Source: JBMORL01 sp049322335 (lineage in GTDB: Bacteria; Bacteroidota; Bacteroidia; Flavobacteriales_D; UBA2798). Taken from it: 62,962 nucleotides of DNA. Position numbers and translations under genes: made by a program. The stretch is from NCBI GenBank assembly GCA_049322335.1, contig JBMORL010000109.1:1-62962 (forward strand), read 5' to 3'. The notes below the pieces were generated by a model. That model was not told the origin of the DNA, ran no database searches, and saw nothing but the letters and a program-made list of their open reading frames with translations. Shown here piece after piece: positions 41,852-50,520 of the stretch; within the stretch, counting starts at the first letter, position 1, and each line of letters begins with the position of its first letter.

Positions 41852-42766
41852 TCAGAGCGAAGCCGGGGAATTTAATTTTTTTCTGAAATTTTCCGCTACC
41901 ACCAGGTCTTTTGTTCCATGTGTCCACGAATAAAAACCTTCTCCCGACTTAACACCGAGTTTTCCGGCTGTTACCATATTCACCAATAACGGGCAGGGGG
42001 CATACTTAGGATTACCAAATCCTTCCTGCAACACTTTTAAAATGGAAAGACAAACATCCAGCCCGATGAAGTCTGCGAGTTGCAGCGGCCCCATAGGATG
42101 AGCCATTCCGAGTTTCATTACGGTATCAATTTCTTCTACACCGGCTGTGCCTTCGTGCAGGGTGATGATGGCTTCATTGATCATGGGCATCAGTATTTTA
42201 TTGGCAACAAACCCGGGATAATCATTTACTTCTACCGGCACTTTTTGCAATTTTTTTGAAGTTTCCATAACGGTATGCGTCACTTCGTCAGTGGTAGCGT
42301 AGCCACGGATAACTTCCACCAGTTTCATAACGGGAACGGGATTCATGAAGTGCATGCCGATCACTTTTCCGGGACGCGAAGTAACGGCAGCAATCCGGGT
42401 AATAGAAATGGAAGAGGTGTTGGAAGAGAGAATGGCATGTTCGGGTGCATGCTGGTCGATTTCCTTAAATATTTTCAACTTCAGTTCCACATTTTCAGTA
42501 GCGGCTTCTACCACGAGGTCGGCATGCGAAACACCATCCTTTACAGAAGTTGAAGTAGTTATATTTTTTAACGTATTGTTTTTGCCGGCTTCGGTAAGTG
42601 TGCCTTTTTGTACCTGTCGATCGAGGTTTTTGCTGATAGTGGCCAGTGCTTTGTCGAGTGCCGGTTGCGAAACATCAATAAGATTTACGCTGTAGCCGAA
42701 TTGTGCAAATACGTGGGCGATGCCATTTCCCATGGTTCCCGCACCTATTACCGAAATATTTTTCAT
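41852..42766 (-). CDS. 3-hydroxybutyryl-CoA dehydrogenase
   Basis: An NAD(P)-dependent enzyme interconverting acetoacetyl-CoA and 3-hydroxybutyryl-CoA. The Rossmann start is IGAGTMGNGIAHVFA (about 5-19). SSNTSSISITRIA and GMHFMNPVPVMKLVEVI hold the active-site His. The C-terminal helical domain has PGFVANKILMPMINEAI and MKLGMAHPMGPLQLADFIGLD, written here as two adjacent motifs. At 304 aa it is slightly longer than the usual 282. It is divergent from a Rieske protein. Confidence 0.93.
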   Translation of the reverse strand: MKNISVIGAGTMGNGIAHVFAQFGYSVNLIDVSQPALDKALATISKNLDRQVQKGTLTEAGKNNTLKNITTSTSVKDGVSHADLVVEAATENVELKLKIFKEIDQHAPEHAILSSNTSSISITRIAAVTSRPGKVIGMHFMNPVPVMKLVEVIRGYATTDEVTHTVMETSKKLQKVPVEVNDYPGFVANKILMPMINEAIITLHEGTAGVEEIDTVMKLGMAHPMGPLQLADFIGLDVCLSILKVLQEGFGNPKYAPCPLLVNMVTAGKLGVKSGEGFYSWTHGTKDLVVAENFRKKLNSPASL

Positions 42767-42839
42767 GTGTTCTAAATTTGTCCGAAATATAGTGCAAAAT
42801 CATGTTTTGAAAGCGTATTTTTATGGGGAAAATATACAA

Positions 42840-43190
42840 GTGTTCAAAACCAGGCATAAATGGTACAGGATTGGCTCTTCGGAGGAGGAGCTGCGGGGTT
42901 CTATTTCCGAAAATGGCATGAAAGTGATGCAGGTGGGACGCTATTCTGTTTTATTTATTTTGCACGATAATGAATTATTTGCAATAAAAGACCGGTGTCC
43001 GCACCAGGGTGCAAAACTAAGTGGCGGAGCTTGTACCAGGGACGGATATATCGTTTGTCCCTGGCACAAATTCGGTTTCGACCTGCGAACGGGCAGGGGA
43101 GCGGGATTGTATGTGGATAAATACCTGTTGCAACAACGCGAAGAAGGGTTTTGTCTCGGTGTGGAGTATTTCAGTTGGTTCGGAGAGTAG
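42840..43190 (+). CDS. Rieske [2Fe-2S] protein
   Basis: A small cytoplasmic electron carrier of the Rieske ferredoxin type. The cluster motifs are CPHQGAKL and CPWHKFGFDLRTG (C-x-H ... C-x-x-H). A GTG at 42840 gives a 116-aa protein starting MFKTRHKWYRIG, the normal beginning of such domains. A TTG at 42807 is possible; starts further upstream would run into the divergent dehydrogenase. No oxygenase gene is nearby, so the partner is unknown. Confidence 0.85.
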   Translation: MFKTRHKWYRIGSSEEELRGSISENGMKVMQVGRYSVLFILHDNELFAIKDRCPHQGAKLSGGACTRDGYIVCPWHKFGFDLRTGRGAGLYVDKYLLQQREEGFCLGVEYFSWFGE

Positions 43191-43197
43191 GAAAGTG

Positions 43198-43205
43198 TAA
43201 ATTTG
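43198..43205 (+). promoter_or_regulatory. -7 promoter box for the GT87 gene
   Basis: TAAATTTG matches TAnnTTTG, just after the Rieske stop and 36 bases before the ATG at 43242. Confidence 0.45.
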
Positions 43206-43241
43206 AGAAGAAGAAATTTTGAAAAGCAGAATCATTGTACA

Positions 43242-44483
43242 ATGTCAAGCCAACTGAAAAAAATGTGGATTTACTTTATTGGCGGAGCAGCTGTTCTCAT
43301 TTACATTTTAATTGAATCGCGGGGAGAAGGTGATCTTACTATTTTTTTAAAAGCATCACGTGATCTTGCCGATGGAAAAAACATGTATCTTATCATGTAT
43401 AACGAATGGTTTCGTTATTACTATGATGTGTTGTTTGCCCTGTTGCTTTTTCCCCTAACCTTTTTGCCGTTTTATTTTGCGAAACTCACCTGGCTGGCGC
43501 TAAATGTATTTTTTGTTTTCCGTATATGGAAAATCATTAACCACTGGTTGCCGTTGAATCAATGGAGTGAAAAAACAAAAATTATTTTCACCCTGCTTTC
43601 CTTCCTTTTCGTGATGCGTTTTTTGCGGGATAATTTTCACGTGGCGCAGGTCACTATTTTTATTCTGTATCTCACCCTCGAAGGATTATATCACATAGGA
43701 AAAAACAAAAAAATAGCAGGAAGTGCTTTTCTTGCGCTGGGAATAACCATCAAAATTTTGCCCGTAGTGTTTATTCCTTATCTTTTTTACCGTAAAGAGT
43801 GGAAGGCGGCATTGTATACCATTGCATTTGTTGCTTTCTTTTTGTTGTTACCGGCTTTATTCATCGGTTATCATTTCAATAACGAACTTTTAACCGAACG
43901 ATGGAACCTGGTGAATCCTTCCAGCCAGCAACATATTCTCGATACATCCGAAAGAAGTTTTCATTCGCTTACAACTCTTCTGGCGACATTACTGGTGGAA
44001 AACAGTGGCGATATGCATGCCCTTCCGCTGAAAAGAAATATTGCTGATGTTCCGCTGGAGCGATTAGGGTGGGTAATAAATATAGCAAGAGGAATATTGA
44101 TATTGCTGACACTCTATTTTTTGAGAACTCTGCCATTTAAAAATGTATTTTCACCTCTTCAGCGCCTGTACGAGGTAAGCTATATTTGCCTCATTATTCC
44201 GCTTATTTTTCCCCACCAGCAGCATTATGCTTTTTTCTTTATTTTCCCTGCCGCGGCTTATCTTTTGTTTTATTTGATAAGTATGGAAAAGAAAAATACA
44301 TTGCTTTTAATTTTTCTGGCATTGATCTACCTGGCAACCAACGGAAGTATTCTGCTTGGAGCGTTCAATAAGTATTACGAACATTATAAAATTCTTACTT
44401 ATGGGGCATTGCTGATGGTTGTTTTATTAGCGGTGTGCAGGCCGGGACAAGAAGTTTTGACTATAAATAATAAAAAGAATTAA
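43242..44483 (+). CDS. GT87/DUF2029-like polyprenol-linked glycosyltransferase
   Basis: A polytopic inner-membrane protein of about 413 aa with roughly ten hydrophobic segments. The first luminal loop after helix 1 (ESRGEGDLTIFLKASRDLADGKNMY) has the acidic catalytic-type residues of GT-C enzymes, and the pattern DxxxFxxAxxxLxxGxxxY is that of the DUF2029/GT87 mannosyltransferase group. The sugar and lipid acceptor are unknown. The start at 43242 is preferred because the longer frame from 43203 would begin inside the -7 box. The next gene begins one base after the stop. Confidence 0.82.
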   Translation: MSSQLKKMWIYFIGGAAVLIYILIESRGEGDLTIFLKASRDLADGKNMYLIMYNEWFRYYYDVLFALLLFPLTFLPFYFAKLTWLALNVFFVFRIWKIINHWLPLNQWSEKTKIIFTLLSFLFVMRFLRDNFHVAQVTIFILYLTLEGLYHIGKNKKIAGSAFLALGITIKILPVVFIPYLFYRKEWKAALYTIAFVAFFLLLPALFIGYHFNNELLTERWNLVNPSSQQHILDTSERSFHSLTTLLATLLVENSGDMHALPLKRNIADVPLERLGWVINIARGILILLTLYFLRTLPFKNVFSPLQRLYEVSYICLIIPLIFPHQQHYAFFFIFPAAAYLLFYLISMEKKNTLLLIFLALIYLATNGSILLGAFNKYYEHYKILTYGALLMVVLLAVCRPGQEVLTINNKKN

Positions 44484-44484
44484 T

Positions 44485-44901
44485 ATGAAGTTGTTGTTTT
44501 ATGTATACATATTACTTCTCCCCCTGATTGCCTTTTCCCAACGCGACACGGTGATTGGCAAGCACAGCTATAATCACATTGAATTTTACGAAAACGGGAA
44601 TATCAAATTAATGGGAAATATTGAAGATAGTGTAAAAACCGGGAAATGGTATTTTTATCAACCCAATGGAAACTTGCTGGCAAAAGGTAAATTCTGTAAC
44701 GGAATTGCCAAAGGGAAATGGGTGTATCATGATTATGGTGTATTGCGCACATATAATTGGAAATGGAGCAAAGGATTTAAACCGGTAACAGTGTTTGTAA
44801 TACAAAATGAAAAAGCGATTTTAAAACAAACCATTTACTGGGATCATGGTGTGGTGCGCTTTTTTGAGAATGGAAAAAGAACAGGAGGAATGAAGTGGTG
44901 A
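44485..44901 (+). CDS. Exported MORN/YwqK-like repeat protein
   Basis: A signal peptide (about 1-19, ending AFSQ) is followed by variant MORN repeats: EFYENGNIKLMGNIED, GKWYFYQPNGNLLAKGKF, GKWVYHDYGVLRTYNW and VRFFENGKRTGG. Annotation pipelines often name this family 'YwqK antitoxin', but exported Bacteroidota members have no shown toxin link, and none is nearby. It starts one base after the GT87 stop and is probably cotranscribed. Confidence 0.82.
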   Translation: MKLLFYVYILLLPLIAFSQRDTVIGKHSYNHIEFYENGNIKLMGNIEDSVKTGKWYFYQPNGNLLAKGKFCNGIAKGKWVYHDYGVLRTYNWKWSKGFKPVTVFVIQNEKAILKQTIYWDHGVVRFFENGKRTGGMKW

Positions 44902-44932
44902 GGGATTTATTTTTTTGATTTGTATTTGTAAC

Positions 44933-46582
44933 TTAATTTTTTTCCAGCCCTTTCGCCCCTCTTAAATCATATTTTATCCTCACCACATATCTGAATCCTA
45001 CTGTAGCAAAAGATGAATCTTTATCAGCAAAGGTTTTCATTTTAGCGCCTTCAGGGTTTGTGTGGTCAGGTAAAATTTCTTTATTGTGGAACCAGTTTCC
45101 TCCGCGCACCAGCTTCATACGCAACCGGTGATGCAGTGAATCCTTTTCGGCCATTTTTTCTCTATAGGAAGTTACACTTGTTTTTAACATGAAAAAATAT
45201 CCTCTGTTAAATCCAGCTATAGGTTCAGTAAATTCTATACGTGTTTCATTCGTCCATTCCGAAACGTTGAATTCGAGACCAATGATATTTTTTTTATAAA
45301 ACCTTTCTTTTTTACTATAATGTCCATGAGAATATGGAATTTCCTGAAGTACTGTTTCTGCTTTTTGATATTTCATTGGAAAATATTCGTGTAGTATTTT
45401 GTATTGTTCAGTCAAAATAGAGTCTTCAGCTGACAGATAAGCAGTTTCATTCCTGATACCCGAAAGAAGTTTATTTATGTCATACCAGGGATGAAGCGCC
45501 AGTTCAGTTTCCCACGACTGGTCCAAAAAACGATAGTAATATTTCTTATAGGAAGTAGAATAATTATGCAAACATGCGTATTCCCATTCATATTCATTGG
45601 GAAGAGAAACTTCTACTGTTATTTTTTTGGAAGCAAGTTCCTTGTTGATCCTGTTTGTTTTCCAATGGCAGTAAGCACGCGCCTGTTCATGTGATATGCC
45701 CACCACCGGATAATTATCATAAGCTATATGCCAGAAATACATATTGGTTAACGGATCAACCAGTGAAGTTTTAAAATGTTTAATCCATTTTAATGTGTCG
45801 GGATAAATATTGAGTGTTTTTTTTATGATAAAGCGGCTGATGTCAGAATGATTTTTCGGTGAATCGCCCGGTATTTGTTTTTTTACCTGTTCATCATAAT
45901 CATAATAAACATATTTGAACTTAGAAACATCAAATTCTTTTCTCCTGTAGTATCTTTCATTATCCGGTAAATACATTTCTTGCAGAATATCTTTATACTT
46001 ATCATCAGAATATTTGAATTCTTTTTTCCAATTGATGTCCCAGTTATATGTATCCAGTTCATTTCCGTTATCATCATATACCGGGATCAGAAATTCTTCC
46101 GGGTATTCTTCTGCTATCAATCTTCTGGCTATCGAATCCCTTACCCAATAGACAAATTCCCTGTATTCGGCATTGGTTACTTCGTATTGTTTGAAAAAGA
46201 AAGGCTGGAAATACTCTGAAATATCCCGGTTTACAATACTATCAATAAAAAATATCCCAAAGCGGCTGATCCAGGCATGATGAAATACATCATTATAATA
46301 GCGCAGGGCCAATGGAAGTTTTGGTTCATCCTTTTCCAACTCTTCACCTGGATTCAAATACACACATCCTTTAATTTCATTAAATACTTTTCCTGTATAA
46401 TAATACACCTCTAGTTTTTTCTCCAGTAGTGATGAATCGAATTCAAAGGGCAAATGCGAGATGTTGAAATTTTTTATGGGAATCTCCCTATGCTTTTTTT
46501 CAAATTTTTGAGCGAAAGTGCAATCCGCATACCACACGAATAAAATGCCAAATACAAGAAAAAAATATTTTTCCGGTTTCAT
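44933..46582 (-). CDS. GldK/PorK-like protein with SUMF1 (formylglycine-enzyme-like) fold
   Basis: An exported 549-aa protein (signal peptide about 1-25, ending TFAQ). It has the SUMF1 fold with GldK-like text: YEVTNAEYREFVYWVRDS, NIYPDTLKWIKHF, YDNYPVVGISHEQARAYCHWK, LPNEYEWEYAC, KLVRGGNWFHN and VGFRYVV. GldK/PorK are ring-forming lipoproteins of the T9SS machinery. Here no proper lipobox is present (the only early Cys follows Y-A-D) and no gldL, gldM or gldN is adjacent, so this is probably a paralogue with a separate role, not the core component. Confidence 0.75.
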   Translation of the reverse strand: MKPEKYFFLVFGILFVWYADCTFAQKFEKKHREIPIKNFNISHLPFEFDSSLLEKKLEVYYYTGKVFNEIKGCVYLNPGEELEKDEPKLPLALRYYNDVFHHAWISRFGIFFIDSIVNRDISEYFQPFFFKQYEVTNAEYREFVYWVRDSIARRLIAEEYPEEFLIPVYDDNGNELDTYNWDINWKKEFKYSDDKYKDILQEMYLPDNERYYRRKEFDVSKFKYVYYDYDEQVKKQIPGDSPKNHSDISRFIIKKTLNIYPDTLKWIKHFKTSLVDPLTNMYFWHIAYDNYPVVGISHEQARAYCHWKTNRINKELASKKITVEVSLPNEYEWEYACLHNYSTSYKKYYYRFLDQSWETELALHPWYDINKLLSGIRNETAYLSAEDSILTEQYKILHEYFPMKYQKAETVLQEIPYSHGHYSKKERFYKKNIIGLEFNVSEWTNETRIEFTEPIAGFNRGYFFMLKTSVTSYREKMAEKDSLHHRLRMKLVRGGNWFHNKEILPDHTNPEGAKMKTFADKDSSFATVGFRYVVRIKYDLRGAKGLEKN

Positions 46583-46676
46583 TTATCGAATATAACGAAA
46601 TGCCGGGAATAAATTACAACCAAAAAATCAAAATCTTCTATATACCCAATAACTCCATCCCTTAATAACTCCATCG
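46583..46676. repeat. AATAACTCCATC repeat spacer
   Basis: AATAACTCCATC occurs twice (near 46638 and 46661) in the gap between two minus-strand genes, resembling the AATAACT-rich spacers near 15260 and 38000. Confidence 0.4.
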
Positions 46677-47411
46677 CTAATTAAAAGTCTTCTTATCCCA
46701 ATCCGAGTCACTTAGCCCCCTGAAAAAGGAAAAACGGAAAAAAATGGTGAATCCGCCAATAAGAATAAGAAAATGAAAAAAGAAAGTGATGCGGTGAAGT
46801 CCCCAGTAGCCGAAAACATTATTTACAGCCATATTGCTTTCGGGAACAATCCATCCGTTGGGAGTAATTAACGCTACCAGCGCAGAAATAGCAATAAGTG
46901 TAATGACCAGGTTTTGGAGGGATTGGGAGGGAAATGCCAGCGCCCTGCGGTACCACTTCATATCCGTTCCCCATTTATGAATGAGGTAAAATTTTCCTCC
47001 TGTTGTTTCGGCAAAAAGCATGGGGTCGGCATCGGCATCGGCCAGGCGAAACAATCTTTCGGGAGCCATAATTTTGAATTTTTCAAGCCGGGTTTCGCTC
47101 TTTTTCTGCAACTCCCTGATCTTAAAAACAGCTTCCTGAGGAATGTTACCTTTATATAATTCTGAATCAAGAAACCGCATCCGGTAGCGGATACAGGTGT
47201 TTTTGATCTCTTCCAGCGAAAATAATTTTTCGTTTTCGAATACGGGATTTATGGAAAAACCAGGTTTGTTTCCCTTAATAGTATCTATGATCTCTTTCTC
47301 TCCGCGGGCATCCTGTTCAAGGATATCTTTAGCCTGTGCCAGCAGCTTTTCCTGCAGCAGGCGCTCCCTTTCTTTTTCCAGTTCGTCCAGTAAATTGATG
47401 TTTTTGAACAT
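46677..47411 (-). CDS. Membrane protein of unknown function, 244 aa
   Basis: No family recognised. The N-terminal half (1-110) is charged and helical, with a likely coiled coil at about 7-45 (LDELEKERERLLQEKLLAQAK split by Gly/Asp later). Two membrane helices lie near residues 170-187 and 207-227. A stretch PERLFRLADADADPMLFAE precedes the first helix. The C-terminus is polar and probably cytoplasmic. It has its own -7 box and stands alone. Confidence 0.7.
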   Translation of the reverse strand: MFKNINLLDELEKERERLLQEKLLAQAKDILEQDARGEKEIIDTIKGNKPGFSINPVFENEKLFSLEEIKNTCIRYRMRFLDSELYKGNIPQEAVFKIRELQKKSETRLEKFKIMAPERLFRLADADADPMLFAETTGGKFYLIHKWGTDMKWYRRALAFPSQSLQNLVITLIAISALVALITPNGWIVPESNMAVNNVFGYWGLHRITFFFHFLILIGGFTIFFRFSFFRGLSDSDWDKKTFN

Positions 47412-47432
47412 TCGGGCGGCAATGGTGTACTA

Positions 47433-47440
47433 CAAATTTA
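47433..47440 (-). promoter_or_regulatory. -7 promoter box for the 244-aa membrane protein
   Basis: Minus-strand TAAATTTG matches TAnnTTTG, 21 bases before the ATG at 47411. Confidence 0.5.
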
Positions 47441-47534
47441 GTAAAAGTCATTTCAAATCGTATCGTTAATGTTCTGTTAATTTTTAAAACTGATGTCTTT
47501 TTTCAATACATTTAATACCGTAAAAACAAAGCCT

Positions 47535-49184
47535 ATGAAAAAGTTGATGACGCTTACCACTGTTTTTCTTTCATTTAGCCTGCTGGCCGGTGCCGCTGAT
47601 GATGAAAAAATCCTGAAATCAAAACTTTCCGATGTAACAGTTTTTCTTAATGGCGCAATGTTGCATCATACGGCTTCCACAACAGTAAATATCGGAACCA
47701 CCATAGTGGTATTTGAAAATGTTTCCACCAAAATTGACAAGGAAAGCATCCGCGCCTATGCCACCAATGGAGTGAAAGTAGTTTCCACCCAATACGAATC
47801 GGTGAAAATTACCAGTGGTAAACAGGATAGCCTGAGACTGAAAAAAATTAATGATACCCTTCCCAATATCTCGCGCGAAATAAGAAGGCTGGGCGCTCTT
47901 CAGAAATCGTATGAAGCAGAAATTAATATTTACGCTCCCAATAGTAATCTTACTACCGATAAAGGTGTACCGATGGCCGACCTGATAAAACTATCCGATA
48001 TTTACCGCACAAGATTATCGGAAGCCTACCGCCAGTTGTTTCTCATCAGCGAACAAATAGCTGATCTGAATTCCCTGAACGCAAAATATATGGATGAAAT
48101 TACCCGTATCCGTGCGGGAGTAAAAATTACATATGTGCAATGTATCAAACTCACTTTGTTTTCAGATATCAACACGGCTACTGAAATTTCCATGAAATAC
48201 CTGGCCGGTGGAGCAGGGTGGACGCCCAAATATGATATTCGTGTGGACGGAGTAGAATCGGGCATAAAACTCGATTACAATGCCAGTGCTATGAACCAAA
48301 CGGGTGAAAACTGGGAGAATGTGAATATTACATTATCTACAGCCGATCCTCACCGCAATCACCAGATCCCGGCTCTTACTCCGTGGACGTTGAGTTATAG
48401 CAGCTATGGCAGTTATGGGGAAGGAAAGCTGGATGAATATGGCGCCAAAGAAGTTTCGCGCGACCAGGCTTACCGTAATTCAGGCGGACTTGCTATTCTT
48501 GATGGTGTGAATTATGAAGAAATTGATGTTCCGGCAGTGGTGATCGATTTCGAGATTAAAGGTAAATATACATTGCCTTCTAACGGCCGGGCCTATACGA
48601 TGGAAGTAGCTTCGCATAAACTGGATGCTTCTTTCCAGTATTTTGCAATTCCTAAAGTGGATAAGGACGCATTTTTACTTGCTGCCATTACCGGTTGGGA
48701 AAAACTGAACCTGATCGAAGGCCCCACCAATATTTATTTCCGCGAAACTTACGTGGGGCATTCCTATATCAATCCGCAATATGCCAATGATACGCTGGAT
48801 ATTTCTATGGGAAGAGATAATAAAGTGATCGTAAACCGCATCAAGGTGGAAGATAAAGATGCCAATAAAGTTTTCGGAACGATTAAAGAAGAAAAATTCA
48901 CTTACCGCATAACGGTGAGAAATACCAATAGCGCCAAAGTGAATCTCGAACTCCTCGACCAGATTCCCGTGAGCCAGAGTGAAGAAATTAAAGTGGAACT
49001 GAATGAGAAATCGGGAGCAGAACTGGATGAAAAAAGCGGTACACTCAAATGGCGTGTCGATCTGAAACCAGCTGAATCGAAAGAATTCATTATTTCATTT
49101 ACAGTGAAATGTCCGAAAAATAAACCGGTAAGAGTTACACAATCGGATAAGATCTCGCAAAAAAGATATAGGGCGAAGTTTTAG
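47535..49184 (+). CDS. DUF4139 (mucoidy-inhibitor MuiA-like) exported protein
   Basis: A signal peptide (MKKLMTL ... LAGA) precedes an N-terminal DUF4140-like domain (DVTVFLNGAMLHHTAS, VVFENVSTKIDKESI), a coiled coil (about 95-185), and the C-terminal DUF4139 domain (YLAGGAGWTPKYDIRVDG, NQTGENWENVNITLSTADP, KGKYTLPSNGRAYTM). Role unknown; the name comes from one old report. At 549 aa it is typical. An ATG at 47493 would add 14 residues ahead of a complete signal peptide. Confidence 0.88.
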   Translation: MKKLMTLTTVFLSFSLLAGAADDEKILKSKLSDVTVFLNGAMLHHTASTTVNIGTTIVVFENVSTKIDKESIRAYATNGVKVVSTQYESVKITSGKQDSLRLKKINDTLPNISREIRRLGALQKSYEAEINIYAPNSNLTTDKGVPMADLIKLSDIYRTRLSEAYRQLFLISEQIADLNSLNAKYMDEITRIRAGVKITYVQCIKLTLFSDINTATEISMKYLAGGAGWTPKYDIRVDGVESGIKLDYNASAMNQTGENWENVNITLSTADPHRNHQIPALTPWTLSYSSYGSYGEGKLDEYGAKEVSRDQAYRNSGGLAILDGVNYEEIDVPAVVIDFEIKGKYTLPSNGRAYTMEVASHKLDASFQYFAIPKVDKDAFLLAAITGWEKLNLIEGPTNIYFRETYVGHSYINPQYANDTLDISMGRDNKVIVNRIKVEDKDANKVFGTIKEEKFTYRITVRNTNSAKVNLELLDQIPVSQSEEIKVELNEKSGAELDEKSGTLKWRVDLKPAESKEFIISFTVKCPKNKPVRVTQSDKISQKRYRAKF

Positions 49185-49266
49185 GAGAAGTGAAGGGCAG
49201 GTGAGATTAGGAATGACGGATTTTTTGAGAAAATGAAAATTTAGTGCTGGCCGGTTACGATAAATT

Positions 49267-50295
49267 CTATTTTACCAGTACCCTGTTGATCTTTTTTACC
49301 AGCGAAGGGCCTTCGTAGATAAAACCTGTGTAAAGTTGTACCAGTGATGCTCCTGCATTGAGTTTTTCAATGGCATCCTGTGCCGAATGAATGCCACCTA
49401 CGCCAATAATGGGAAAAGATTTTCCTGATTTTTCACTGAGATAGCGAATCACTTCAGTCGAACGGTTTCTAACGGGCTGGCCACTTAAGCCTCCCGCGCC
49501 TATGGATTCGAGATTTGATACTTCAGATTTTAGATTTGCGCGGCTGATGGTGGTGTTGGTGGCAATTACTCCGGCAATTCCGGTTGATTGTACGATATCC
49601 ACAATATCGTCCAGTTGTTCGTTGGCGAGATCGGGAGCGATTTTCAGCAGGATGGGTTTTTGTTGGGGTTGACTTTTGTTGATGTCCTGCAAACGCGACA
49701 ATAATTTTGTGAGTGGTTCCTTGTCCTGGAGCTCACGAAGGTTGGGAGTGTTCGGAGAGCTTACGTTCACCACAAAATAATCCACATACGGATAAAGTTC
49801 ATGAAAACATTTTTCGTAATCAGCGCCCGCTTCTTCATTAGGAGTTATTTTGTTTTTTCCGATATTACCACCAATGATAATACCGGTTTTTTTGTTTTTT
49901 AGCCGTTCTGCAGCAGCTTTGGCACCTTCGTTATTGAACCCCATGCGGTTGATGAGGGCTTCATCCTTTGGCAACCGGAAAAGCCGTGGTTTCGGGTTTC
50001 CTTCCTGTGGAAGGGGCGTAACGGTTCCTATTTCCACAAAACCAAAACCCAGGTAACCCAGTTCATCAAAAAGTTTGGCGTCTTTATCGAATCCTGCGGC
50101 CAGTCCCACCGGATTTTTAAAATGTATCCCGAAAACCGTTCTTTCCAGTGATCGGTCTTCTGTTACAAACATTCGTTTAAAAACCGCTTTCATTCCCGGA
50201 ATGGCCAGTATTACTTTAAGATTACTAAATACAAAATGATGGATTTTTTCGGGGTCGAAGAGAAAGAAAAATGGCTTTATGAAGAGCTTGTACAT
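49267..50295 (-). CDS. pyrD: Dihydroorotate dehydrogenase (quinone), class 2
   Basis: Membrane-associated flavoenzyme of pyrimidine synthesis that passes electrons to quinone. The N-terminal helices (about 1-45) for membrane and quinone contact are those of class 2. FMN-barrel motifs are GLAAGFDKDAK, EIGTVTPLPQEGNPKPRLF, NRMGFNNEGA, VNVSSPNTPNLRELQ (catalytic Ser) and GAGGLSGQP with GVGGI. At 342 aa it is complete. Confidence 0.95.
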   Translation of the reverse strand: MYKLFIKPFFFLFDPEKIHHFVFSNLKVILAIPGMKAVFKRMFVTEDRSLERTVFGIHFKNPVGLAAGFDKDAKLFDELGYLGFGFVEIGTVTPLPQEGNPKPRLFRLPKDEALINRMGFNNEGAKAAAERLKNKKTGIIIGGNIGKNKITPNEEAGADYEKCFHELYPYVDYFVVNVSSPNTPNLRELQDKEPLTKLLSRLQDINKSQPQQKPILLKIAPDLANEQLDDIVDIVQSTGIAGVIATNTTISRANLKSEVSNLESIGAGGLSGQPVRNRSTEVIRYLSEKSGKSFPIIGVGGIHSAQDAIEKLNAGASLVQLYTGFIYEGPSLVKKINRVLVK

Positions 50296-50300
50296 TGAGG

Positions 50301-50308
50301 CAAAGATA
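50301..50308 (-). promoter_or_regulatory. -7 promoter box for pyrD
   Basis: Minus-strand TATCTTTG matches TAnnTTTG and lies only 5 bases before the ATG at 50295. Confidence 0.5.
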
Positions 50309-50520
50309 GAGGTTTTTAGGAAATGCGGAATGATGAATAATAGAATACATGAATAGCGAAGTAAGAAGAAAAATACGGATCAAACGATTGTTGATTGCTG
50401 TTTTTTGATTATTGATTTAAAAGGCGAATACCGAAATGACGGGTGACAAACTATGATTTATGAATGAAAAGCAGTTAAGTTTTTGTTTCGAAAACCTTCA
50501 AACTGAGAACTGCCGCCTGC

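Noticed and set aside
44485..44901. Toxin-antitoxin system implied by the YwqK family name
   Set aside because: The protein is exported and MORN-like, and no toxin gene is adjacent, so a toxin-antitoxin call is not supported.
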